NCBI RefSeq assembly: GCF_000376385.1
Contig: NZ_AQWN01000004.1
Span: 186,001-250,000 of the forward strand
Origin: Desulfurispora thermophila DSM 16022
GTDB taxonomy: Bacteria; Bacillota; Desulfotomaculia; Desulfotomaculales; Desulfurisporaceae
DNA: 64,000 bases
Reading direction: 5' to 3'
Position numbers and translations under genes: made by a program. The notes below the pieces were generated by a model. The model was not told the origin of the DNA and ran no database searches. It worked only from the letters and a program-made list of their open reading frames with translations. Positions 16,753-25,214 of the stretch are shown here, in pieces. The first letter of the stretch is position 1. Every line of letters starts with the position of its first letter.

Positions 16753-18153
16753 ATGCTGGAGCAAGAGGCGGCTGATTACCGCGCTGTTAATGAAAACCCC
16801 TGCCATATGTGCATGCCCCTGGGCGCCATTTTACCCTTTAAAGGGGTGGAACGAGCCATGGTGCTGATCCACGGTTCCCAGGGCTGCAGCACATACATGC
16901 GCCGGCACCTGGCCGAGCATTTTCACGAACCCATTGATGTGGCGTCTTCTGCCCTGAATGAACAGGGAACAATTTATGGCGGGGAAGCCAGCCTGAAAAA
17001 GGGGCTGGATAACCTGGTCAAACTGTACCAGCCCGGCGTAATAGGGATCTTGACCACCTGTCTGGCCGAAACTATTGGCGAGGATACCGCCCGGGTGGCT
17101 GCGGACTACCTGCGGGAAAAAAGGCCCCCCGGCCTGCATTTGATTACGGTTTCTACACCGGGCTACGGCGGTACGCACAGTGAAGGTTACTTTCTGGCCC
17201 TGCGCCGTATCGTGGTTTCTTTAACCGGAAGAAGCGAAAAACACCCGGCCATCAACATCATCGCCCCGCACCTCAGCCCGGCTGATTTGAGGGAAATCAA
17301 GCGGATTCTGGAACTCTGGCAGGTTGACTATATTTTGCTTCCCGACTTTTCCGAAACTCTGGATGGCCCTTTGGCCCGGCCCTACAAGAAAATACCGCCG
17401 GGAGGCACCAGGGTGCGGGATATTGCGCGTATGGGCGGTGCCCGCGCCACCATCCAGCTGGGCCTGACGGTGGACGACGCCATTTCGCCGGGCTGTTATC
17501 TGGCGGAAGAGTGCGGAGTGCCGCTGTACAAGTTGCCTGTGCCCACGGGGCTCGCCAACACCGACCTGTTTATGGAATTGCTCGGCCAGTTGACCGGCAG
17601 GCCGCTGCCCGCGAGCCTGGCCCGGGAGAGAGGACGGCTTTTGGATTGTATGATTGATGCGCATAAACACAATGCCCAGGGCCGGGCCGTGATTTTCGGC
17701 GAACCCGAGATTGTCTATGCTGTAACCAGCTTTTGCCTGGAAAACGGTATCGAGCCGGTGGTGGTGGCTACGGGGAGCAATGACCACAGGCTGCCGGGTT
17801 TGTTGAAAAATCGTCTGGAGGAAACCGGCGCCTCCCCCTGCTTCTTGCGGGAAGCCGATTTCCAGCGCATCAGGGAAAAAAGCCGGGAAAGGGAGGCCAA
17901 CATAGCCATTGGCCATTCCGATGGCCGCTACCTTACGGAGAAGGAAGGTATTCCCCTGGTGCGGCACGGTTTTCCCATTCACGACCGGGTGGGTGGCCAG
18001 CGGCTTTTATCCGTAGGTTATGCCGGCAGTATCATGTTTTTGGACCGGATTACCAACACGCTGCTGGAGAGCAAACATCAGAACTACCGCCTGAGATTAT
18101 ATCAAGCATTTTACCGGCCCGCCGGCCCGGACAGCCGGCAGGAGGAAGGTTGA
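16753..18153 (+). CDS. nifN: FeMo-cofactor scaffold subunit NifN
   Basis: 466 residues from ATG 16753 (GGGGGAGGTGG upstream). It resembles NifK: ENPCHMCMPLGA, HGSQGCSTYMRRH, and TTCLAETIGED. The EIKRILELWQVDYILLPDFS region in the middle is typical. It partners NifE. A longer frame to 16642 overlaps the nifE 3' end and is rejected. The gene is separate from nifB, unlike the NifN-B fusion of some clostridia. Confidence 0.93.
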   Translation: MLEQEAADYRAVNENPCHMCMPLGAILPFKGVERAMVLIHGSQGCSTYMRRHLAEHFHEPIDVASSALNEQGTIYGGEASLKKGLDNLVKLYQPGVIGILTTCLAETIGEDTARVAADYLREKRPPGLHLITVSTPGYGGTHSEGYFLALRRIVVSLTGRSEKHPAINIIAPHLSPADLREIKRILELWQVDYILLPDFSETLDGPLARPYKKIPPGGTRVRDIARMGGARATIQLGLTVDDAISPGCYLAEECGVPLYKLPVPTGLANTDLFMELLGQLTGRPLPASLARERGRLLDCMIDAHKHNAQGRAVIFGEPEIVYAVTSFCLENGIEPVVVATGSNDHRLPGLLKNRLEETGASPCFLREADFQRIREKSREREANIAIGHSDGRYLTEKEGIPLVRHGFPIHDRVGGQRLLSVGYAGSIMFLDRITNTLLESKHQNYRLRLYQAFYRPAGPDSRQEEG

Positions 18154-18162
18154 GGTGAAAAA

Positions 18163-19101
18163 ATGGCTTTCCTGGACTGTCAAGACGGCCGCCGGCCGGT
18201 TGTTATGCCGGAAAGAACCTCCCGGCACCCCTGTTTTTCCGCCACGGCCTGTCTCCAGTACGCCCGGATGCACCTGCCTGTGGCTCCCCGCTGCAACATT
18301 GCTTGCAATTACTGCAACAGAAAGTACGATTGTGCCCATGAAAGCCGGCCGGGGGTGACCAGCGGGGTGCTCAGTCCGGCCGGCGCTCTGGAAAGGTTTT
18401 TGCTGCTGAGGGGCAGGCTGGAAAATCTCAGTGTGGTGGGCATTGCCGGCCCCGGAGATGCCCTGGCCAACTGGGAAAGCACCCGGCAAACAATTGAATT
18501 GATTAAAATGCATGCTCCCGAATTAATCTTCTGTCTTTCCACAAACGGCTTGCTGCTGCCCGATTACGCCGCCAGCCTGACCGGCCTGGGTGTAGACCAC
18601 GTGACCGTTACGGTAAACTGCCTTGATCCGGCCATCGGCGAAAAAATTTACCGCTACGTTCATTACCGCGGTAAAAGATATACGGGCCGGGAGGGAGCGG
18701 CTTTGCTTATCGCCAACCAGCTGGCGGGTATCGCCGAATTGAGCGGGCGCGGGGTGGTGGTCAAGGTGAACATTGTTCTGATCAAGGGTATCAATGAAGG
18801 CCACATCCCGGAAGTGGTGCGCAAAATGCGGGATCTGGGCGCGTATATCAGCAATATCATGCCCATGATTCCGGCCCGGGGCAGCGCCTTTGCCGCCTTA
18901 CCCGGGCCGGACCCGCAGGAACTGAAGCGGCTGCGGGATGCCTGCCGGGCCGACCTGCCGCAAATGTACCACTGCCGGCAATGCCGGGCTGATGCCGTGG
19001 GCAGGTTGGACGAAGACCGCTTGGCCGAATTGCCAATTACCGGCAGACCGGTTGCTCTGGCCGGGTATGCGGCTAAAAGCGGCAGCGCGGGATGCCGTTA
19101 A
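18163..19101 (+). CDS. nifB: Radical SAM FeMo-cofactor biosynthesis protein NifB (no NifX domain)
   Basis: 312 residues. The radical-SAM motif is Cys44-x3-Cys48-x2-Cys51 (CNIACNYC), followed by NRKYDC and HESRPGV, characteristic of NifB. It joins two [4Fe-4S] units with an interstitial carbon to make NifB-co. The C-terminal NifX-like domain of proteobacterial NifB is missing, as in archaeal NifB; a stand-alone NifX-family protein is at 764-1138. It ends in CRQCRADAVGRLDEDR. It starts 9 bp after nifN. Confidence 0.95.
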   Translation: MAFLDCQDGRRPVVMPERTSRHPCFSATACLQYARMHLPVAPRCNIACNYCNRKYDCAHESRPGVTSGVLSPAGALERFLLLRGRLENLSVVGIAGPGDALANWESTRQTIELIKMHAPELIFCLSTNGLLLPDYAASLTGLGVDHVTVTVNCLDPAIGEKIYRYVHYRGKRYTGREGAALLIANQLAGIAELSGRGVVVKVNIVLIKGINEGHIPEVVRKMRDLGAYISNIMPMIPARGSAFAALPGPDPQELKRLRDACRADLPQMYHCRQCRADAVGRLDEDRLAELPITGRPVALAGYAAKSGSAGCR

Positions 19102-19125
19102 ATATTGTGCGGGGAGGGAAGGGTT

Positions 19126-19758
19126 ATGCCGGAAAATATTGCGGTATATCTGGACGAAAGTGGGCGGACTGCTTCTCTGGAGAAAACCGGCAAGGTGGTT
19201 GTTTACGCCTGTCGCCGGGGACTGTGGCGTGCCGTGCGGGAGCAAAATTTTTCCCCGGGCGGGTGCGCCGGCGGTCTGGCGGAATTGCGCCGGCAAATGC
19301 ATCAGGTGCTGGATTTCCTGGGCGAGTGCCGTATTTTTGCCGCTCTGGCGGTGGGCGGGGTGGCTTACTTTGAACTGGAAAAAGCCGGCCTGAGCGTTTG
19401 GGAGGTGGCCGGGCGGCCGGCGGATTTCTTGGATTACATCTGGGAGGAAGAGGCTAAGATGCGCCTTAAGAATGCCGGGCGGGCAGAGGACAGCACTCCT
19501 CCGGCTCCGCAAAAAATTGCTCCGGGGCATTACCGGATTTCGTTAATAGAGGTTCAGAGCAAGAACAGTGGGCTTACCTCCAAACAACTGCTGTTGCCCT
19601 GGCTGCGTAACCGGCAGTTTTCCATGTTGGAAGTGGTCTGCAGTCATGTGCCGCCCTGGTTGGAAGGTGAACTGGTCAGCGGTGGGATCTGCGGGGAAAT
19701 TAGAAAAAGCGGGCCGGGCGAGTATGTTGTCACTATAAAAAAAAGCCCGGCCGGATAG
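19126..19758 (+). CDS. AnfO-like nitrogenase accessory protein
   Basis: 210 residues, ATG 19126 with GGGGAGGG. It has the N-terminal pattern IAVYLDESGRTASLEKTGKV, then FLGECRIFAALAVGGVAYFELEKAG, as I recall for the AnfO family first found beside Fe-only nitrogenase. A low-complexity linker (residues 115-130) precedes a second domain with KQLLLPWLRNRQFSMLEV. No anfHDGK genes are in the window, so here it travels with a Mo-type cluster directly behind nifB. The exact role is unknown; cofactor delivery or electron supply are both guesses. Confidence 0.6.
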   Translation: MPENIAVYLDESGRTASLEKTGKVVVYACRRGLWRAVREQNFSPGGCAGGLAELRRQMHQVLDFLGECRIFAALAVGGVAYFELEKAGLSVWEVAGRPADFLDYIWEEEAKMRLKNAGRAEDSTPPAPQKIAPGHYRISLIEVQSKNSGLTSKQLLLPWLRNRQFSMLEVVCSHVPPWLEGELVSGGICGEIRKSGPGEYVVTIKKSPAG

Positions 19759-19780
19759 TATGTGCCGGAGGTGGTTTGGG

Positions 19781-19879
19781 ATGAAAAGTATCCGCTGGAA
19801 AATATTCTGGTCGGTTCCGCTGCTTTTTGTGCCGGCTGATGAAGAAACTCTGGACCGCTATGTCCGGGCGTTGTGGTAG
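19781..19879 (+). CDS. Unrecognised 32-residue ORF before nifV
   Basis: ATG 19781 with GGAGGTGG 10 nt upstream; stop TAG 19877-19879. The product begins MKSIRWKIFWSVPLL and ends DRYVRALW. It could be a real small protein or the remains of a longer gene lost by deletion between the AnfO-like gene and nifV. Its stop overlaps the region where the nifV open frame begins (GTG 19873). Confidence 0.3.
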   Translation: MKSIRWKIFWSVPLLFVPADEETLDRYVRALW

Positions 19880-19914
19880 TTTTTACCCGCCGCCGGGCCG
19901 GGCTGGAAAAGAAG

Positions 19915-20760
19915 ATGGTGAGGCAGATGTGCAGAGTGCGCTTTGTGGATACCACTTTGCGGGATGGGGAGCAGGCGCCGGGAGTGGCCTTTACAGTGAA
20001 AGAAAAAATACAAATTGCCCGCATGCTGGATTCTCTGGGCATTTACCAGATTGAAGCGGGTTTTCCGGCCATGGGGGCCATTGAGATGGAGGCCGTGAGC
20101 AGAGTTGCCGGGCTGGGGCTTAAGGCGCTGGTTTCCGCCTGGAACCGGGCGACCATAGGCGATATCCGTGCCTCCCTGGCCTGCGGGGTGCGGCACGTGC
20201 ACATTGCGGCGCCCGTTTCCGACCTGCACATTTACCAGAAATTGCGCCGGGACAGGACCTGGGTGGTGGAAAGCATGCGGCGGGCGGTCAGCTATGCCCG
20301 GGGACACGGCCTGATGGTGACGGTGGGGGCGGAGGACGCCAGCCGTGCCGACTGGCAATTCTTGCTCTATTATGCCAGGCAGGCCAAAAAAGAAGGAGCG
20401 AAGCGCCTCCGCCTGGCCGACACTGTGGGGCTGCTGGAACCCTTTCGCACCAGGGAACTGGTGAGCCGGCTGATTGCCGAAACCGGCCTGGAGGTGGAAT
20501 TTCACGCCCACAATGACTTCGGCCTGGCTGTGGCCAACACTTTTGCCGCCTGGCGGGCGGGGGCGCGTTATCTGGACACCACTGTGGGCGGGCTGGGGGA
20601 GCGGGCGGGGAACTGCTCTTATGAAGAGATCGTAGCCGCTTTAAGGCACTATGGTGTTGCTGACCTGCCGGCAGAGGGAAGAATTTGGAGCAGACTGAGA
20701 CGATTTGTTGCCCGGGCGGCCGGGCGGCCGCTGCAGCATACATTGTGTGGGTGTTTGTAA
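19915..20760 (+). CDS. nifV: Homocitrate synthase catalytic domain (short NifV)
   Basis: 281 residues from ATG 19915; the open frame reaches GTG 19873, and ATG 19927 (with GGTGAGG) is also possible. It makes homocitrate, the organic ligand of FeMo-cofactor. It has VDTTLRDGEQAPG at the N-terminus, EVEFHAHNDFGLAVANT near residue 200, and GGLGERAGN. It contains only the TIM-barrel part: the 90 or so C-terminal residues of a usual NifV are missing. Clostridium pasteurianum is known to split homocitrate synthase into two subunits, but no second part is seen here. Confidence 0.8.
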   Translation: MVRQMCRVRFVDTTLRDGEQAPGVAFTVKEKIQIARMLDSLGIYQIEAGFPAMGAIEMEAVSRVAGLGLKALVSAWNRATIGDIRASLACGVRHVHIAAPVSDLHIYQKLRRDRTWVVESMRRAVSYARGHGLMVTVGAEDASRADWQFLLYYARQAKKEGAKRLRLADTVGLLEPFRTRELVSRLIAETGLEVEFHAHNDFGLAVANTFAAWRAGARYLDTTVGGLGERAGNCSYEEIVAALRHYGVADLPAEGRIWSRLRRFVARAAGRPLQHTLCGCL

Positions 20761-20784
20761 CGATTCTGGAAAGTGAATTTTGAA

Positions 20785-20813
20785 GACCCGCCGGTGATAG
20801 ACCAGCGGGTTTG
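20785..20813. terminator. Bidirectional terminator closing the nif operon
   Basis: GACCCGC-C-GGT (20785-20794 region) pairs with ACC-A-GCGGGT (20801-20810), one C/A mismatch, flanked by TT. It also lies right at the 3' end of the minus-strand hydrolase. Confidence 0.6.
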
Positions 20814-21647
20814 TCATTCTAGCCTGCCCAGCATCCACTGCCAGATGCTCTCCAGTACCTGTTCCCTTTCCCGTTCATTGTGCAGTTCGTGGTACAGACC
20901 TTCCCAGGGCAGGAACGTGCAGTTTTTTCCCGCCCGGCGGGCGAACTCGTGGCTGGCGGCAAAGGATGTCAGCCTGTCGCCGCTGCCGTGCAGCAGCAAG
21001 AGGGGCAGGGAAAGCGAGGCGGCGTTTTGCATCGCCCAGATGCCGGCCTGGTAGCAGCCCAGGAACAGGCGGGGGGTGATGCGGTCGTGCACCAGCGGGT
21101 CGGCCAGGTAAGCCCTGACCACTTCCGGGTCGCGGGAGAGGTGGGCAGGGCTTAAACCGCTGGGTTGGGACAGCGAGGGCCGGATTTTGTCCATGGCGCG
21201 GGCCAGCGCCATTTTTATTTTCGGGGGCTGAAAGGCCAGCTCCAGCCAGGGTGCGGATGCTATGACACCGGCAATGGACGGGCGGCGGCTTAAGGCGAAA
21301 TTAATTACCAGGTTGCCTCCCATACTGTGTCCGTAGAGGAATAACGTTTGTTTCGGGTAAATTTCTGCTGCTTTTTGCAGCAAAAGGGCCATGTCATCCA
21401 GCATGGTTTCATAGGCGGGTGTAAAGCCGCGCGGACCCGGCGAGCGGCCGAAACCGCGCTGGTCAAATGCCACTACAGCGCAGCCGCGGGCAATGAAGAA
21501 TTCCGCCAGGGCGGCATAGCGACCGCTGTGCTCGCCCAGACCGTGCACCAGGCAGATCACGGTAGTGGCTTTAGCTTCCGGCTGCCAGACCCGGCCGGCA
21601 AGATGCAGACCGTCCGCGGTGGGCAGAGAAAAAGCGGATTCCGGCAT
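20814..21647 (-). CDS. Alpha/beta hydrolase, monoacylglycerol-lipase-like
   Basis: 277 residues. The nucleophile elbow GHSMGG lies near residue 115, VHGLGEHSGRY supplies the oxyanion-hole strand, the acid residue is likely in HGSGDRLTS, and the catalytic His in YHELHNE close to the end. The N-terminus has no signal peptide, so it is cytoplasmic. It probably cleaves monoacylglycerols or related esters. ATG with AAGGAGG upstream. It is a single gene convergent with nifV. Confidence 0.85.
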   Translation of the reverse strand: MPESAFSLPTADGLHLAGRVWQPEAKATTVICLVHGLGEHSGRYAALAEFFIARGCAVVAFDQRGFGRSPGPRGFTPAYETMLDDMALLLQKAAEIYPKQTLFLYGHSMGGNLVINFALSRRPSIAGVIASAPWLELAFQPPKIKMALARAMDKIRPSLSQPSGLSPAHLSRDPEVVRAYLADPLVHDRITPRLFLGCYQAGIWAMQNAASLSLPLLLLHGSGDRLTSFAASHEFARRAGKNCTFLPWEGLYHELHNEREREQVLESIWQWMLGRLE

Positions 21648-21664
21648 GGGAAAGGCCTCCTTAC

Positions 21665-21733
21665 CTCAATGGCTATCATGAAAATAAATTTTCGTCCCCT
21701 GCTGGTGCCGCTCAATGCGGTATTGGGGGTCTA
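21665..21733 (+). repeat. Dispersed intergenic repeat, copy A
   Basis: 69 bp about 83% identical by hand alignment to 27124-27192. It contains GAAAAT-AA-ATTTTC, then GCTGGTGCCGCTCAA and ends GGGGGTCTA. It lies just upstream of the hydrolase start, between divergent genes. Confidence 0.6.
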
Positions 21734-21852
21734 GTTGTTTAAATTTTAGCATGAAACAATAAATATAAAAATACAAAATATTTTATATTTTGAGGCAGGG
21801 AAAACCTTCAGGGTTAGCGAACTTATTTAGCAAACTTATGATGAGCTATTGT

Positions 21853-21888
21853 TATATAAAAATTTATGACTGAGTATTCAGTCATAAA
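21853..21888 (+). promoter_or_regulatory. Palindromic operator before the acyl-CoA ligase (FadR/TetR-like)
   Basis: TTTATGACTGA (21863-21873) and TCAGTCATAAA (21878-21888) are perfect 11-bp arms around GTAT. The form TGANTGA-N4-TCANTCA is like operators of TetR-family fatty-acid degradation repressors (FadR/YsiA of Bacillus). TATATAAA at 21853 may be the -10. The regulator gene is not in the window. The remainder of 21734-21959 is AT-rich and has no gene. Confidence 0.6.
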
Positions 21889-21959
21889 AGATTGTCTGGA
21901 GCCTGCGCATGGCGGTTCGGGCCGAAAAATCTCATATACTGAAGGGGGAGTGGCTTCTC

Positions 21960-23615
21960 ATGCTGGATGAAAAGCAACTCAAGGAGCGCTGGTTGAAAAA
22001 CTACCCGCAGGGCATTCCGGCCAGTTTGGAGTACCCGAATAAAACCATGCCCGATTTCCTGGTCGAGGCGGCGGAGAAATGTCCGCAGCGCACGGCGCTG
22101 ATTTTCGCTGGCGTGCAGATACCCTATGCCATGTTGCACGCCCTGGTGGAAAAGACCGCCCTGGCTCTGTACAGCCTGGGCGTGCGCAAGGGCGACCGGG
22201 TGGCCCTGATGGCGCCAAACTGCCCCCAGTATGTGGTGGGCTTTCTGGCCATTCAGAAAATCGGTGCCGTGGTGGTTCAGGTCAACCCCATGTATGTGGA
22301 GCGAGAACTGGAACATCTGTTAAATGATTCCGGCGCCCGGGTGATTATCGCCTACGACGCATTCTACCCGCGCATTGCCAATGTCAAGGATGTAACCCCG
22401 CTGGAGCAAATCATTGTCTTCAGCCTGGGCCAGCCTGCGCCCGGCTTACCCGATGATGTTTTGCGTGCCGACCAACTGGCCATGGAGGCTCAAGGACAAC
22501 TGCCGGCAGTGGAAATCGATCCGCAAAACGACCTGGCCGTACTGCAGTACACCGGCGGTACTACCGGCATTTCCAAAGGGGCCATGCTCACCCACCGCAA
22601 TATTGTGGCCAATGCACTGCAGGTTACGGCCTGGTTTAACGGCTGCCGTTATGGCGAGGAAACCGTGCTTTCCGTGCTGCCCTTTTTCCACTCCTACGGT
22701 ATGACCACCTGTGTCAACTTTGGCATTGTCAATGCGGCCACGCTGGTCATTCTACCCCGTTTTGAGATCGAGGCCTTAATGCAGGCCATTGACACATACA
22801 AGCCCACCCTGTTTCCCGGTGTGCCCACCATGTATATTGCTGTCAATAACTACCCGCATCTTTCCAGGTATGATGTCAGCTCCATCCGTTACTGCATCAG
22901 CGGTTCGGCCCCCCTGCCGGTGGAGGTAGCACAAAAGTTTGAAAAACTTACCGGTGGCTACCTGGTGGAGGGTTACGGGCTTTCCGAAACTTCCCCCGTT
23001 ACCCATTGCAACTCCATGATCGGTTTCCGCAAAGTGGGCAGCATTGGTATGCCATTACCCGATACCCTGGCCAGAGTGGTGGATCTGGAGACCGGCACCC
23101 GGACGCTGCCGCCCGGAGAAGCGGGCGAGCTGTGTATCAAGGGGCCGCAGGTGATGAAGGGCTACTGGAACATGCCCGAGGAAACCGCCCTGGCTCTGCG
23201 CAACGGTTGGTTTTACACGGGGGATATTGCCAAAATGGATGAGGATGGCTTTTTCTATATTGTGGACCGCAAGAAGGATATGATTATCGCTGGCGGTTTC
23301 AATATCTACCCGCGGGAAATTGAGGAAGTGCTCTTTGAGCACCCGGCCATTATGGAAGCAGTGGTAGCCGGTGTGCCCGACCGCTACCGGGGAGAAACGG
23401 TCAAGGCTTATATTGTGCTCAAAGAGGGAGCCAGTTTGACCGAGGAAGAGGTCATAGCCTACTGCCGTAGCAAACTGGCCGCCTATAAGGTGCCCCGCCT
23501 GGTGGAGTTTCGCTCCGAGTTGCCTAAAACAGCCGTGGGCAAGGTGCTGCGCCGCTTTTTGCGGGAGGAGGAGGCGCAGAAACAGGCTGCCGCAGCAGCG
23601 GAACAGAACACGTAA
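21960..23615 (+). CDS. Long-chain fatty-acid--CoA ligase
   Basis: 551 residues from ATG 21960 (GAAGGGGGAG 9 nt upstream); the open frame reaches back to 21909. ANL-family motifs: P-loop YTGGTTGISKGAMLTH near 200, YGLSETSP near 345, GWFYTGDIAKMDEDGFFYIVDRKKD near 430, and the catalytic Lys in PKTAVGKVLRR close to the end. It activates fatty acids with ATP and CoA. The operator upstream suggests induction by acyl-CoA. Confidence 0.88.
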   Translation: MLDEKQLKERWLKNYPQGIPASLEYPNKTMPDFLVEAAEKCPQRTALIFAGVQIPYAMLHALVEKTALALYSLGVRKGDRVALMAPNCPQYVVGFLAIQKIGAVVVQVNPMYVERELEHLLNDSGARVIIAYDAFYPRIANVKDVTPLEQIIVFSLGQPAPGLPDDVLRADQLAMEAQGQLPAVEIDPQNDLAVLQYTGGTTGISKGAMLTHRNIVANALQVTAWFNGCRYGEETVLSVLPFFHSYGMTTCVNFGIVNAATLVILPRFEIEALMQAIDTYKPTLFPGVPTMYIAVNNYPHLSRYDVSSIRYCISGSAPLPVEVAQKFEKLTGGYLVEGYGLSETSPVTHCNSMIGFRKVGSIGMPLPDTLARVVDLETGTRTLPPGEAGELCIKGPQVMKGYWNMPEETALALRNGWFYTGDIAKMDEDGFFYIVDRKKDMIIAGGFNIYPREIEEVLFEHPAIMEAVVAGVPDRYRGETVKAYIVLKEGASLTEEEVIAYCRSKLAAYKVPRLVEFRSELPKTAVGKVLRRFLREEEAQKQAAAAAEQNT

Positions 23616-23724
23616 GTCTCTGGCTCAGTATTTGCTTTGCCGTGCACAGCTCACACCGGCTATCTGTTGGGCAGGTGTGGTCCGTGACTGTTGTGTTGGT
23701 TGGCTGGAGTACGGCATAGGGCCG

Positions 23725-23755
23725 GGCCGGTTTACCAGTCCGGCCATAATTTTTT
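23725..23755 (+). terminator. Intrinsic terminator
   Basis: GGCCGG (23725-23730) with CCGGCC (23740-23745), loop TTTACCAGT, followed by ATAATTTTTT. It lies in the 287-bp gap between the ligase and ferredoxin genes, which otherwise shows no gene. Confidence 0.65.
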
Positions 23756-23902
23756 GCGCTTTTTTCGGCGTGGCCGGGAGGTTTGGGCGGGGTATTTGTT
23801 GAATAATGTTCCTTTAGTGGCTACCAACCGCCGGGTGGTTGCTGAAAGGAACTGCCCGGGTGGGGCAAATATGAATTATCAGGTAAGGAGAGGAGTATTG
23901 TC

Positions 23903-24196
23903 ATGACCGAAGCCAAAAAACCGGCCAAAGATGTTACCATCACTTTAAACGGTGTCACCTTCACCGTGCCGGCCGGCAGCAAGGTGAAAGATGCTGCGGC
24001 GGCTGCTGGCGTGGAAATTCCCGCCCTGAAAATTGATCCGGCCACCTGCAAGGGCTGCACGCTGTGCGTGAAGGCCTGTGAAAACGGGGCCATTTCGGGC
24101 AACAAGAAAGAGCCCCACACCATTGACCAGGAAAAATGCGTCCGCTGTGGCGAGTGCCTGGCCAAGTGCAAAACCGGTTCCATTGTCCCGGCGTAA
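23903..24196 (+). CDS. 2x[4Fe-4S] ferredoxin with an N-terminal beta-grasp-like extension
   Basis: 97 residues, ATG with AAGGAGAGGAG. The C-terminal half is a bacterial-type ferredoxin: CKGCTLCVKAC and CVRCGECLAKC, each with its partner Cys. Residues 8-45 (VTITLNGVTFTVPAGSKVKDAAAAAGV) resemble the start of a 2Fe-2S plant-type domain as found in complex-I-like subunits, but none of that domain's cysteines is present. It is likely an electron carrier. Monocistronic; a terminator follows. Confidence 0.85.
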   Translation: MTEAKKPAKDVTITLNGVTFTVPAGSKVKDAAAAAGVEIPALKIDPATCKGCTLCVKACENGAISGNKKEPHTIDQEKCVRCGECLAKCKTGSIVPA

Positions 24197-24255
24197 AATA
24201 ATAAAATATTCACCTCTGCTGTCTGGTGTAGCAGGGGTAGCCAGTGCGTGAAAAG

Positions 24256-24284
24256 ACCGGCCTTGATAACGGGCCGGTTTTTTG
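24256..24284 (+). terminator. Intrinsic terminator of the ferredoxin gene
   Basis: ACCGGCC (24256-24262) pairs with GGCCGGT (24272-24278), followed by TTTTTTG. Confidence 0.75.
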
Positions 24285-24473
24285 TCATTCTTTATAGGGA
24301 TAAAACAAAATTAGCACCCGGGCAAAAAGTAAATTTGGCGAATTTGTGTTAAAATTTTTATTAGACACATGCTGCTTTGAGCAGCACGAGCAGGGAATAA
24401 AAATTTATTTTCCTGAGAGAAGGAATAGGACTGTCGTGTTAGCAACAAACCGCCTGCTAAGGGGGTGATTTTA

Positions 24474-25052
24474 TTGCCTACGCCTGTGCTCAAAAGGTAT
24501 TCCTACGCTGATTATTTAACCTGGTCGGATGATCAGCGCTGGGAGCTGATTGACGGTATCCCTTACAACATGACACCGGCACCGTCCACTTTGCACCAGC
24601 GCGTGTCGGCCAGGTTGCTGGTAGCCTTTGCTACATATCTGCAGGGAAAACCCTGCGAAGTGTTTGCTGCTCCCTTTGATGTCCGGCTGGCGGAAAGTGC
24701 TGATGATGCCCAGACCTTTAATGTGGTGCAACCCGACCTGGTTATCATTTGCGATAGCCGGAAAATTGATGAAAGGGGTTGCCAGGGAGCTCCCGACCTG
24801 GTGGTGGAAATCCTTTCTCCCGGCCAGGCTGCCCGGCGCGACCGGTTGGAGAAATATCAATTATACCAGCGCTATGGAGTGCGCGAGTACTGGCTGGTCG
24901 ACCCTTACCATGAAACCGTGGAAATATATGCCCTGAAAGAAGGTAAATTTGAACGTTGCACGGTCTATAGCCGGTCGGAAGTCGCCATAAGCCACATTTT
25001 TCCCGAACTGGCCGTTGAACTGAAAGATGTTTTCCCACCGCTCAGATCTTGA
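24474..25052 (+). CDS. Uma2-family (DUF820) putative nuclease
   Basis: 192 residues. TTG 24474 is chosen because AAGGGGGT is about 8 nt upstream and the product then begins MPTPVLKRYSYADYLTW, the normal start of the family. GTG 24465 is the alternative. The PD-(D/E)xK core is visible: WELIDGIPY, then QPDLVIIC, PDLVVEILSPGQAARRDRLEKYQLYQRYGVREYWLVDP. The family is structurally nuclease-like, but its real substrate is unclear. It is often multicopy in cyanobacteria and thermophilic Firmicutes. Confidence 0.85.
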   Translation: MPTPVLKRYSYADYLTWSDDQRWELIDGIPYNMTPAPSTLHQRVSARLLVAFATYLQGKPCEVFAAPFDVRLAESADDAQTFNVVQPDLVIICDSRKIDERGCQGAPDLVVEILSPGQAARRDRLEKYQLYQRYGVREYWLVDPYHETVEIYALKEGKFERCTVYSRSEVAISHIFPELAVELKDVFPPLRS

Positions 25053-25143
25053 ATTTGGCTATCATTTCCTTGAGCTCGGTGGTTGCGGCGGCCATGGCAC
25101 CGGCGGTGAAACTTCCATCAATGTTCTGGATCCGAGTCTCCAA
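25042..25143 (-). pseudogene. Remnant of a methyl-accepting chemotaxis protein C-terminus
   Basis: On the minus strand an open stretch reads ETRIQNIDGSFTAG, then AAATTELKEMIAKFKI and a TGA at 25042-25044. This is the usual end of a clostridial MCP signalling domain. The rest of the gene is absent: the frame closes a short way upstream and the ASKHA gene occupies that DNA. The remnant overlaps the last few bases of the Uma2 gene, so the junction may mark an old deletion or insertion. Confidence 0.55.
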
Positions 25144-25214
25144 TGTGCCCGGGCCTTGCTGTCGGTTCCTATGGTAGAACTTACAACATTACGCAAAAGT
25201 GTGGTGGTGAGGAA

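Noticed and set aside
24465-24473. GTG 24465 as Uma2 start
   Set aside because: It sits on the ribosome site itself; TTG 24474 has proper spacing and gives the family's usual MPTP start.
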